Source: Anaerolineae bacterium (GTDB lineage: Bacteria > Chloroflexota > Anaerolineae > Anaerolineales > Anaerolineaceae). From it: a DNA stretch of 42,790 nt. Within the stretch, counting starts at the first letter, position 1; each line of letters begins with the position of its first letter. Position numbers and translations under genes: made by a program. Below, one piece after another: positions 24,286 to 32,384 of the stretch. Location: NCBI GenBank assembly GCA_013177815.1, contig JABLXM010000008.1, positions 1 through 42,790 of the forward strand. The letters run 5' to 3'. The notes under the pieces were generated by a model. It ran no database searches and was not told where the DNA came from. It saw only the letters and a program-made list of their open reading frames with translations.

Positions 24286-26190
24286 GTGCACGACAATAAC
24301 AACGGTTATGCCGGGAAGATTCTGTGGGTAGACCTGGCTGACAGGTCATTCCGCGAGGAAGAGACTGATAATTACAGGGAATGGATCGGTGGGCGGGGAT
24401 TGGGCTTGGCGTTGCTGGCGCGATTGCCGGACCTGGCTGCGGATGATCCGGCGAAACAACCCATCGCCATAACCAGCGGACTGCTTTCGGGCAGCGCCAT
24501 ACCCATGTCATCGCGTGCGGCTGTCACCGGACGCAACCAGCTATCCAACGGGATTTATTATTCCAATGTCGGCGGAGACTTTGGCTTGCGCATGAAGACA
24601 GCCGGTTACGATGCTGTCGTTCTCCGCAACGCCAGTTCCAGTCCGGTTTACCTACTGCTGGGCGAAAACGGACCCGAACTCAAGTCGGCAGACTCATTGT
24701 GGGGATTGCGTATCTCAGAAATGCGAGAGCGGTTGACCCAAACCTACCCCGACCGACCGTTCAGCTTCATTGGCATTGGTCCGGCGGGCGAGAACCTGGT
24801 GCGCATCTCCTGCCTGATGGTAGACCGCGCTCATGCGGCGGGCTGGGGCGGCGGCGGGCTGGTCTTCGGGTCGAAGCAACTCAAAGCAGTTGTCGCCTGC
24901 GGATACAAGAAGGTCGTATTCAAATATCCGGCAGAACTAACCCAAAAAGCACACCAACTGGATGCCAACATCGGTGCCTCGCCTGCCATGCAAGTGCTGA
25001 AGCGCGGCGGTACCCACGCATCGGCAGCGGCGGGCGGATTTTCAGGGAAAGTGCCCACGGCGGTCAAGAATATGCGCAATGAATTTCTGTCTCCTGAAGA
25101 ATCGAAACCAATTCAGGAAGCAGCCGCGCGCCAATGGGAGATCAAACGCGCGGGCTGCCCCGGCTGCAATCTGCAATGTCTGCATGTTTACCGTTTACCC
25201 ACAGCCGCCCAGGGTGAGTTGGAGATCGAAGGCATGCACGCCAATTCGGTGCGGGGGTTGGGTTCCAACCTGGGGGTCGATGATATCGAGGCGATCCTGC
25301 GGATGCACTGGCTGGTGAACGAGTATGGCATGGATGTCGATGGCGTTTCGTCCTCCATGGCGTTTGCTTTGGAGTGCGCCGAGAACGAACTGCTGCCGGT
25401 CGAACAGCCCGGCGGCGTGCGCCTGGAATGGGGGGATGCTGCCTCCCTTGTTCGCTTGACGGAACAAATTGCTCGTCGGGAGGGCTTCGGCGCATTGTTG
25501 GGAGAAGGAGCGTACCGGGCTGCCCAACAGGTCGGACCGGAGAGCATGGAATATGCGATGACCACAAAGAAAGTGGGCATCAACGAACAGGGCATCCGTT
25601 CACATCGCGGATGGGCGCTCGGCATCATGACGTCCACCCGCGGCGGTGGTCACCTGGGTGGCGCCGTCCAGTCTGAGAATCGGCAAATCAGCGCTGAAGA
25701 AGGCGCACGTCTCTTTGATAACCCCCTGGCAGGGAATCCGCAGGCGTATGAGGGAAAAGGCAGGATGGTCGCCTACAGCGAGGGTCTGAAAGCCATCATC
25801 GATAGCCTTGGATTATGCTATTTTGCTTATGGCTGGTACGACCGGGAGATCGCCAATATGAACGACCTGGCGGATTTGTATTTCGCCGCCAGTGGTCATC
25901 ATATCAGCGGTGAAGACCTGCACCATCAGGGATTGAGAGTTCACACCCTGGAGCGCTACCTGACGCACGTTTTTGGCGGGTTCGACCGGCGCGACGATAT
26001 GGTGCCAAAGCGATTTTTTGAGATGCCGAACGCGGATGGTCCATATGAGGGGGCAAAGCTTGACCGGGAAGCGGTGCAGCAGCAGTTGGATGAATATTAT
26101 GCTTTCCTTGGTTGGAATTCGTCCTCCGGGTTGCCGGATGCGGACGCGATCCACTCATACGATTTGGATAATTGGGTCATATTCGATTAA
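24286..26190 (+). CDS. Aldehyde ferredoxin oxidoreductase family (tungsten/molybdopterin) protein
   Basis: AOR-family enzymes bind a bis-pterin tungsten (or Mo) cofactor and a 4Fe-4S cluster and typically interconvert aldehydes and carboxylic acids with ferredoxin. The GTG at 24286, with AGGAG 7 bases before it, is chosen because earlier codons overlap preA. Visible blocks are GKILWVDLADRSF, IGGRGLGLALL, YYSNVGGDFGLRMKTAGYDAVV, GPAGENLVRISCLMVDR and LVFGSKQLKAVV. The cluster ligands are Cys291, Cys294 and Cys298 in CPGCNLQC with Cys511 in DSLGLC. The usual GRGGxGAVMGSK appears as GWGGGGLVFGSK. Length 634 is normal. Linkage to preA makes a reductive role on a pyrimidine-derived compound, or ferredoxin supply to PreA, plausible. 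Confidence 0.9.
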   Translation: MHDNNNGYAGKILWVDLADRSFREEETDNYREWIGGRGLGLALLARLPDLAADDPAKQPIAITSGLLSGSAIPMSSRAAVTGRNQLSNGIYYSNVGGDFGLRMKTAGYDAVVLRNASSSPVYLLLGENGPELKSADSLWGLRISEMRERLTQTYPDRPFSFIGIGPAGENLVRISCLMVDRAHAAGWGGGGLVFGSKQLKAVVACGYKKVVFKYPAELTQKAHQLDANIGASPAMQVLKRGGTHASAAAGGFSGKVPTAVKNMRNEFLSPEESKPIQEAAARQWEIKRAGCPGCNLQCLHVYRLPTAAQGELEIEGMHANSVRGLGSNLGVDDIEAILRMHWLVNEYGMDVDGVSSSMAFALECAENELLPVEQPGGVRLEWGDAASLVRLTEQIARREGFGALLGEGAYRAAQQVGPESMEYAMTTKKVGINEQGIRSHRGWALGIMTSTRGGGHLGGAVQSENRQISAEEGARLFDNPLAGNPQAYEGKGRMVAYSEGLKAIIDSLGLCYFAYGWYDREIANMNDLADLYFAASGHHISGEDLHHQGLRVHTLERYLTHVFGGFDRRDDMVPKRFFEMPNADGPYEGAKLDREAVQQQLDEYYAFLGWNSSSGLPDADAIHSYDLDNWVIFD

Positions 26191-26308
26191 GAGAGGAGGT
26201 GGCGCTATTGGTGATATTTGTTACTAGTATTGAAATTTGTTAAATAGTATTCTCTATACGGTTTTTTAACAATCGACAACGTAAAAATCTCTAAAGAGGA
26301 AGAAAAAA

Positions 26309-27394
26309 ATGAAAAAGAATGCTGTTATTGCTCTCTTTTCGCTGTTGCTGGTGGGGGTGATGGTGCTCTCTGCCTGCGCACCGGCAGCGGAACCCACAGC
26401 AGCCGTTGAAACGGTGGTTGTGCAGGAAGTCGTTCAACAGACTGTGGTTGTGGAAGTGGAAAAAGTTGACCCGGCGGAAGGTTACAAACTCGCCAGCATC
26501 TACCCTGGCGTGATCACGGATGCAGACTACAACACCCTCGGGCACCTGGCTTCGACCGCCGTCCAATCTGACCTGGGTGTCGAGATGTCGTACTCGGAAG
26601 CGGTAGCCGTACCGGATGTGGACCGTGTGATGCGCGAGTACATCGATGGCGGCTATAACATCATCTTCGCCCACGGCGGTCAATTCCTGACCGCGGTCAT
26701 GGACCTGGCGCCCCAGTTCCCGGAAGTGGCGTTCATCTGTGAAGTGGATAACCCGGTGGAAAACCAGCCCGAAAACCTGTGGCTGATCGACCGCAACTTC
26801 CACACGCCTTTCTACGTCATCGGTTACATTGCAGCCAAGACCACCCAGACCGGCAAGATCGGTTATATCGGCGGGTTGAACATGCCTTTCACCTTCCAGG
26901 AACGACACGCCGTTGAACAGGCGATTGCTGATTCCGGTATGGATGTCGAATTCGTACATGAGGTAACCGGCGACTTCAACGACCCAACCAAGGGTCGCCA
27001 GGTGGCGGATACCATGATCGGTCAGGGCGTCGATGTCATCATCGGCTCAATGAACCTGGGCATGCTGGGCATCTTCGAGGGCGCCAAGGCAGCCAGCACG
27101 GAGACCGAGAAGGTGCTGGTGAGTGCCAAGTACATCGATAAGAAGAATTTTGCCCCCAACAATTACATGACCTCGGCGCTGTACGACTTCACCGACCCCT
27201 TGAAAGAGATCGTCACGAGGATCATGGAAGGTGAAATGGGCGGTTACTATAACCTGGAATTCGGCAAGGGCGTCAACATCCAGATGCCGCTGTCGAACGT
27301 TGACCCGGCGCTCGACGCTGAAGCTGCCCAGATCATCGATAAGATCCTTTCCGGCGAAATCGTTGTCGTCAAGGACTCTACGCCTTACGAATAA
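26309..27394 (+). CDS. BMP-family nucleoside-type ABC transporter lipoprotein
   Basis: This is a substrate-binding lipoprotein of the BMP (PnrA/TmpC) family, which mostly binds nucleosides. The signal peptide and lipobox are clear (MKKNAVIALFSLLLVGVMVLSAC). A Val/Glu-rich linker typical of Chloroflexota binding proteins follows, then the BMP fold (DYNTLGHLASTA, FAHGGQF, YVIGYIAAKTTQTGKIGYIGG, VDVIIGSMNLG). GAGGAAG precedes the ATG. The 118-bp AT-rich gap before it may hold its own promoter. ATPase and permease genes follow in order. Confidence 0.9.
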   Translation: MKKNAVIALFSLLLVGVMVLSACAPAAEPTAAVETVVVQEVVQQTVVVEVEKVDPAEGYKLASIYPGVITDADYNTLGHLASTAVQSDLGVEMSYSEAVAVPDVDRVMREYIDGGYNIIFAHGGQFLTAVMDLAPQFPEVAFICEVDNPVENQPENLWLIDRNFHTPFYVIGYIAAKTTQTGKIGYIGGLNMPFTFQERHAVEQAIADSGMDVEFVHEVTGDFNDPTKGRQVADTMIGQGVDVIIGSMNLGMLGIFEGAKAASTETEKVLVSAKYIDKKNFAPNNYMTSALYDFTDPLKEIVTRIMEGEMGGYYNLEFGKGVNIQMPLSNVDPALDAEAAQIIDKILSGEIVVVKDSTPYE

Positions 27395-27429
27395 ATCGGT
27401 CACGTTGGTAGCCTGACCCAATGATCATT

Positions 27430-27463
27430 TCTCCATCCCCCTGTCAGACCAGGGGGATGGAGA
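27430..27463 (+). terminator. Hairpin between binding-protein and ATPase genes
   Basis: TCTCCATCCCCCTG pairs perfectly with CAGGGGGATGGAGA across a 6-base loop (14-bp stem). A T-run starts only about 13 bases later, so it may be a partial terminator or a 3' stabiliser of the binding-protein message, allowing more binding protein than permease. Confidence 0.6.
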
Positions 27464-27537
27464 ACAACAGAAATCATTTTTTTTATTTTTCACGAAATGT
27501 AATGATCACTTATTAATCTATAGGAGGCTGACCATTG

Positions 27538-29085
27538 ATGGAGCAAAATGAAGTAATCCTCCAAATGGTCGACATCTGCAAAGCCTTTGACGGCAACCAG
27601 GCTTTGGACCATGTCAATTTTGAACTCGGTGCCCGTGAGATTCATGGCTTGCTGGGCGGCAATGGCGCCGGCAAGACCACGTTGATGAACGTGCTCTATG
27701 GTCTTTACAAGCAGGACAGCGGTGATATCCTGCTGAAGGGCAAGAAACTGCGCATCGCTTCGCCCCGAGATGCCATCCGCAACGGCATTGGCATGGTACA
27801 CCAGCACTTCCTTCAGATCAACAATTGGTCGGTGGTGCAGAATGTTGTGCTGGGATCTTCCGTACAAAATAAATGGACGATGAATCTGGCGCCGGAAGTA
27901 GCGAAGTTGCAGAAATTGTGCGACCGGTTTGCGATCGATATAGACCTGCAAGTGGAAGTGGGCGAACTGCCGATGGGCACCCGCCAGAAAGTGGAGATCC
28001 TCAAAGCGCTTTACCGCGGCGTCGATATCCTGATCCTGGATGAACCGACCACCAACCTGACGCCGCAAGAGGTGGATGCGCTGTTTGTATCCCTGAAGGT
28101 GATGGTCGACGAGGGTTTGAGCATCGTGTTCATCACGCACAAACTGCGTGAGGTTTTGAGCGTGTGCGACCGCATTACCTTGCTGCGAAACGGCAAGAAC
28201 GTCACCTGCATGCCACGCAGCGAAGCCAACGAAGAAACGCTGGTGCGCGGCATGGTGGGTGAAGACCTGAACGTCAAGGACAGCGTCATTTTCTCGAAGG
28301 AAATCCGCGAGGGAACCAAGATCGATGAGGTCGTCACGCCGGTGCTGGAGGTCAAGGGTTTGCGGCACGTGACCGAGCAAGGCATCGAACGGTTGAAGGA
28401 TGTCACCTTCAGCATCCACCCGGGCGAGATCTTCGGTATCGCCGGGGTGGCTGGCAACGGGCAGTTGGAGCTGGCGGAAACACTGGTGGGTGTGCAATCC
28501 AAGGCGGGTGGCACCATCAAGTACAACGGGCGTGAATTGAACATGGTCACGGCAGAATTGTTGCAGCAAGGGTTGACCTATATTCCCGAAGACCGTCTGG
28601 GCGATGGCTACCTGCCGAAAGTGAACGTGGCGCAAAACCTGATCCTGGGCGCGCAACACAAGCAGCCGTACAGCAAGAACGGTTTCATCGACTGGCGCAA
28701 GGTCTTCGAAGCTTCCTGGGAAATGATCAAGGAATACAACATTAAGACCAGTGGACCAAAGGATACGGCGGCGAACCTTTCCGGCGGCAATATCCAGCGC
28801 GTGATGATCGCGCGGGCGTTCTCGCATGTGGGGGATTCGCTGATGTTGGCGCACTGCCCAACGCGCGGGCTGGATATCCCATCGATGGATTTTGTATACA
28901 AGAAATTGCTGGCGCGCAAGATGCAAGGCTACGCCACGCTGCTCATCTCGGAAGACCTGGATGAATTGCTGCTGCTGTGCGACCGCATCGGCGTGATGTA
29001 CCGCGGTGAACTGGTGGGTATTCTTCACCGCAGCCAGTTCGATAAATATGAGATTGGGAGGATGATGAGCGGTGTCAAAAGCTAA
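27538..29085 (+). CDS. Nucleoside-type ABC transporter ATPase (two fused nucleotide-binding domains)
   Basis: The 515-residue protein has two ABC domains, as in NupO/RbsA-type ATPases. Domain 1 has Walker A GGNGAGKTT and Walker B ILILDEPT with a degenerate signature (LPMGTRQKVEI). Domain 2 lacks a true Walker A (GVAGNGQLELAE) but has signature NLSGGNIQRVMIARA and a Walker B without the catalytic Glu (LMLAHCPTRGLD). This asymmetry is normal for the family. AGGAGG lies 10 bases before ATG 27538; a TTG three bases... that is, one codon... upstream at 27535 is an alternative. It energises uptake by the two permeases that follow. Confidence 0.9.
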   Translation: MEQNEVILQMVDICKAFDGNQALDHVNFELGAREIHGLLGGNGAGKTTLMNVLYGLYKQDSGDILLKGKKLRIASPRDAIRNGIGMVHQHFLQINNWSVVQNVVLGSSVQNKWTMNLAPEVAKLQKLCDRFAIDIDLQVEVGELPMGTRQKVEILKALYRGVDILILDEPTTNLTPQEVDALFVSLKVMVDEGLSIVFITHKLREVLSVCDRITLLRNGKNVTCMPRSEANEETLVRGMVGEDLNVKDSVIFSKEIREGTKIDEVVTPVLEVKGLRHVTEQGIERLKDVTFSIHPGEIFGIAGVAGNGQLELAETLVGVQSKAGGTIKYNGRELNMVTAELLQQGLTYIPEDRLGDGYLPKVNVAQNLILGAQHKQPYSKNGFIDWRKVFEASWEMIKEYNIKTSGPKDTAANLSGGNIQRVMIARAFSHVGDSLMLAHCPTRGLDIPSMDFVYKKLLARKMQGYATLLISEDLDELLLLCDRIGVMYRGELVGILHRSQFDKYEIGRMMSGVKS

Positions 29086-30124
29086 TCAGACCCCGGAAAA
29101 TAAGTTTTCGGTCAGGAAGTTGTTGAGCCACCCGGTGATGTCCTATTTGCTGGCGATCCTGGCGGCATTCGTGGCATCCGGCATCTTCATCGCTTTGATG
29201 GGTTATGACCCGTTCAAAGCCTTCCAGACCATCTTGGTGACATCATTCCGGACACCAAACGGTTTTATCCAAACATTGCTCAAATGGGTGCCGCTGACGT
29301 TACTGGCGCTGGCTTTCACCGTGCCATATGCGACCATGAAGTTCAACATCGGTGGTGAAGGGCAACTGTTGATGGGCGCCATCGGTGCGACCATCGCCGG
29401 CATCCTGCTCAAAGGATTGCCGCCAATACTGATGGTGCCAGCGGTGCTGCTGGCTGGCACGCTGGCGGGCGCCATCTGGGGGTTTATTCCCGGCTGGTTG
29501 CTGTACCGCTATAAGATCAACGAGATCCTGACGACCGTACTGCTCAACTTTGTCACCTTCGCGCTGGTCAACTATATCGCCACCGAGGTCTACCCGAATC
29601 CGGAAGTCGGTCACCCCACCACCATCCGCATCGCAACCGAAGGCTGGCTGCCGATGCTGGTGGATAATCCACCCCTGCACTCCGGATTGATTTTGATGGT
29701 CATGGTTGCAATCGGCGTATATGCTTTCACCAATCGCTCGACGCGCGGTTACGAACTGGTGGCAACCGGCGCCAACCCGCGCGCGGCAGGGGTGTTCGGC
29801 ATCAACGTGCCGGTGATGTTCATGATGGGGCTGGTGATCGGCGGCGCGTTGGCGGGTCTGGCTGGCGGCATCGAGGTCGCCGGTATCCAACACCACCTGA
29901 TAGAAGGCATGCATTCCAACTTCAAGATCCTGGGCATTATCATCGGGCTGATCGCCAAGGGTAGCAGCCTGGCGGTGCCTTTTGTGGCGTTCTTCATCGC
30001 GGTGATGGAAGTGGGTGCCAGTGCCATGCAGCGTACCTTGAACATTCCGATCGAGATGGTCTACATCGTGGAAGCCCTGATCTTGCTGTTTGTGCTGCTG
30101 GTGGATGTGGTCAGAAGGAAATAA
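29072..30124 (+). CDS. Nucleoside-type ABC transporter permease (NupP/YufP-like)
   Basis: The 350-residue membrane protein has about nine or ten hydrophobic segments and the BPD_transp_2 family pattern, including FNIGGEGQLLMGAIGATIAG, the loop INEILTTVLLNFV, and TGANPRAAGVFGINV followed by GGALAGLAGGIEVAG. It starts with GTG at 29072, overlapping the ATPase gene by 14 bases, with GGGAGGA upstream. It would form a heterodimeric channel with the next permease. Confidence 0.9.
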   Translation: MSKANQTPENKFSVRKLLSHPVMSYLLAILAAFVASGIFIALMGYDPFKAFQTILVTSFRTPNGFIQTLLKWVPLTLLALAFTVPYATMKFNIGGEGQLLMGAIGATIAGILLKGLPPILMVPAVLLAGTLAGAIWGFIPGWLLYRYKINEILTTVLLNFVTFALVNYIATEVYPNPEVGHPTTIRIATEGWLPMLVDNPPLHSGLILMVMVAIGVYAFTNRSTRGYELVATGANPRAAGVFGINVPVMFMMGLVIGGALAGLAGGIEVAGIQHHLIEGMHSNFKILGIIIGLIAKGSSLAVPFVAFFIAVMEVGASAMQRTLNIPIEMVYIVEALILLFVLLVDVVRRK

Positions 30125-30128
30125 GATT

Positions 30129-31070
30129 ATGGACCAAATACTTCACGAAGTCGCTTTCTTTCTAAAACAAATGATGCTGACGATGGTGCCGTTCATCCTG
30201 GCAGCGCAGGGTACCATGCTGGCGGGGCGGACGGGGGTATTCAATGTTGCTACCGAAGGCATCATGCTAACCACCGCTTCGGTCGGATTTATCATTGCAT
30301 TCCAGTCCAATAGCATTCTCTTAGGCATGGTTGCTGCCATGCTGGTGGGCGGGTTATTTGGTCTGGTCATGGCGTACATGACAACTTCATTGAAGTTGAA
30401 TCAGTTTGTCATCGGGCTGGCGTTCTTCTTTTTGGGCACCGGCATTTCGACCCTCATTCCCAAGTTGATCTTTGGTGTTTCGCTGGTTCAACCGGTCATC
30501 CCGACCTTACAAAACCTGCCCATCCCGCTGTTGAGCAAGATCCCATTCCTTGGGGATATCTTCTTCAACCAGAATATCCTGGTGTATGTCTCGGTGCTGG
30601 TTTCGCTTCTCCTATATTACTTCCTGTACCGCACCAGTTTTGGGTTGGAGATGCGCTCGGTGGGTGAAAACCCCAAAATGGCGGATAGCCTGGGTATCAA
30701 CGTTTTTCGTCAACGCTACGTAGCGATCATCATCGGATGCATGCTGATTGGGCTGGCTGGCGTCTACCTGCCGATGGTTTACACCGGCACGTTCACTGAA
30801 CAGATAACCAAGGGGCGCGGTTGGCTGGCGAGCGCGCTGTGCTTCTTCGGCGGCTGGCGACCGCTCCCAATTCTGTATGGCTCACTGTTCTTTGCAGGCA
30901 TCGAGGTGTTGGCGTACCGGGTGCAGATCGGTACATCGGCAATTCCATACCAGTTCTTGATCATGCTGCCATATGTTGCCACCATCGTGGTGATGGTGCT
31001 GACTTTCAAACGCTCGACCACGCCGAAATTCCTGGGCAGCAATTACGACCGGGAGAAACGTACGTTGTAG
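30129..31070 (+). CDS. Nucleoside-type ABC transporter permease (NupQ/YufQ-like)
   Basis: The ATG at 30129 follows AAGGAAAT and lies 4 bases after the first permease stop; the earlier ORF-track start overlaps that gene. The 313-residue product shows family blocks AGRTGVFNVATEGIMLTTASVGF, SLKLNQFVIGLAFFFLGTG, and EMRSVGENPKMADSLGINV with IGLAGVYLPM. It completes a BMP-ATPase-permease-permease importer set. Confidence 0.9.
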   Translation: MDQILHEVAFFLKQMMLTMVPFILAAQGTMLAGRTGVFNVATEGIMLTTASVGFIIAFQSNSILLGMVAAMLVGGLFGLVMAYMTTSLKLNQFVIGLAFFFLGTGISTLIPKLIFGVSLVQPVIPTLQNLPIPLLSKIPFLGDIFFNQNILVYVSVLVSLLLYYFLYRTSFGLEMRSVGENPKMADSLGINVFRQRYVAIIIGCMLIGLAGVYLPMVYTGTFTEQITKGRGWLASALCFFGGWRPLPILYGSLFFAGIEVLAYRVQIGTSAIPYQFLIMLPYVATIVVMVLTFKRSTTPKFLGSNYDREKRTL

Positions 31071-31122
31071 CGGGGAATCGAGCGGGGATATTGGATCACC
31101 CCGCGATCGATGGTTGTATTAT

Positions 31123-31150
31123 GCCGCCCGGTCAACCAGACCCGGGCGGC
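31123..31150 (+). terminator. Hairpin after the transporter operon
   Basis: GCCGCCCGG pairs with CCGGGCGGC (9 bp, 10-base loop) and is followed by a mildly T-rich stretch. A second stem, GCGGGG/CCCCGC, lies at 31082-31104. Together they probably end the transporter transcript. Nothing else is evident in 31151-31322. Confidence 0.5.
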
Positions 31151-31322
31151 TTCGGTCTTCTTGCGTGCAAGTTCCCGCTTGAAAACACCCGTGGGCAGGA
31201 ACAGCAGTGTGGTTGACGAACCGGTGGATGAACCATCGGGAAAGAACGGTTTTCGATGCCCCTGAATGGATGACGTTTTTACGCTATACTGGGGTTAATC
31301 TTTGATCCTCAGGGACCAACCA

Positions 31323-31850
31323 GTGATATTCAACGATGTGGTAGCTGCCGGTGTGCTGATCTTTATGTCGATCGGATTGGGAGTAGTCTTCACCTTGTAC
31401 CGGCGGGTCAGCGGACACAGCGCCGAAGCGTTGGCGCAAATTCCGGCAAAGCGTCTTTATTGGCTGGCAGCCATATTGATGACCGGCGCAGCCGCGCTGG
31501 GCGGGTTGCTGACGATTCAGACGATTTTGCAGGCGCCGGAGGATATCGTAGCACGCCTGTCGCACGCGCTGGTGGCGCTGGCTCTATGGCTGCTGGCGGC
31601 GTTGTTCATCCCCTTCTTTATCGTGTACCGTTCCAGTCAACCGCGGCTGGCGCTGGCGGCGCTGGTGGGTGGCGCGGTTTCGCTCTCCCTGGCGACTCAC
31701 CTGACACAATATCGAACTTACATGGACCTGATGGGGATGTTGCCGGTCGAATTGCCGCTGGTGGTTGGTATGTTGGTCTACTTGGGATGCCTGGGGCTGT
31801 TGTTGCTGGTCTTGCGCTGGTTGCAGCGGGCAGAACGGGAGATGTGGTAA
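31323..31850 (+). CDS. Hypothetical membrane protein (4-5 helices)
   Basis: The GTG at 31323 has AGGGA 7 bases upstream and is preferred to the TTG of the ORF track. The product of about 175 residues has four or five membrane segments (VVAAGVLIFMSIGLGVVF, LYWLAAILMTGAAALGGLL, ALVALALWLLAALFIPFFIVY, LPLVVGMLVYLGCLGLLLLV). No family motif is recognised. It is probably co-transcribed with the small lipoprotein 6 bases downstream. Confidence 0.6.
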   Translation: MIFNDVVAAGVLIFMSIGLGVVFTLYRRVSGHSAEALAQIPAKRLYWLAAILMTGAAALGGLLTIQTILQAPEDIVARLSHALVALALWLLAALFIPFFIVYRSSQPRLALAALVGGAVSLSLATHLTQYRTYMDLMGMLPVELPLVVGMLVYLGCLGLLLLVLRWLQRAEREMW

Positions 31851-31856
31851 GGAGGC

Positions 31857-32360
31857 ATGATGGCAGCAGAGAAGCATTGCGTGTTCAAGGCAGGCGTTCG
31901 TTACGCTATGGTCAAACGTCTGGTGGTAGACCTGGTGCTGATTGCTTTGATGACCGGTTGCAGTGGCGCCGGAACCGGGACCGTTGCGCCGCCAGCGACC
32001 GGGGAGAGTCCAGCCGCTGCGCCGGCGACACTCACTTACCAGGTGGGCGAGTGTGACCAGAGCGCTGTGCTGGAGATGGTGGAAAAAGTCGAGATCACCG
32101 TCACCGACGGCGTGGCACAGATCGAGCAGGATGCGCGCTACGTCTGCTGCGCGGAGTTCGTTTTGACCCTTGAGCAGGAGGATGGAACGCTCAAACTGAT
32201 TGAGACCAATACCGGTGAAGTGTGTCGCTGTTTTTGCGCTTACCACATCTCGGCGCAGATCAGTGATATACCCGAAAATGTACGGGCGTTGCAGGTTTGG
32301 GGTATCTATTTTCCGGAGATGCACCCGCTGGAATTGCTGGGCGAGACGGTGCTGCCTTAG
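31857..32360 (+). CDS. Small cysteine-rich lipoprotein, unknown function
   Basis: AAGGAGG lies just before the ATG at 31857, so this start is kept although it gives a long n-region. An internal Met at 31908 would give a more typical signal peptide (MVKRLVVDLVLIALMTGC). The mature part after the lipid cysteine carries unusual cysteine groups, YVCCAEF and EVCRCFCAYH, which may form disulfides or bind a metal on the outer face. No known domain is recognised. Confidence 0.62.
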   Translation: MMAAEKHCVFKAGVRYAMVKRLVVDLVLIALMTGCSGAGTGTVAPPATGESPAAAPATLTYQVGECDQSAVLEMVEKVEITVTDGVAQIEQDARYVCCAEFVLTLEQEDGTLKLIETNTGEVCRCFCAYHISAQISDIPENVRALQVWGIYFPEMHPLELLGETVLP

Positions 32361-32384
32361 CGTAAATCTAAAGGTTAGCCGCGG

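Noticed and set aside
27490-29028. 512-codon minus-strand ORF opposite the ABC ATPase
   Set aside because: Shadow ORF with no motifs; the plus strand has both ABC domains.
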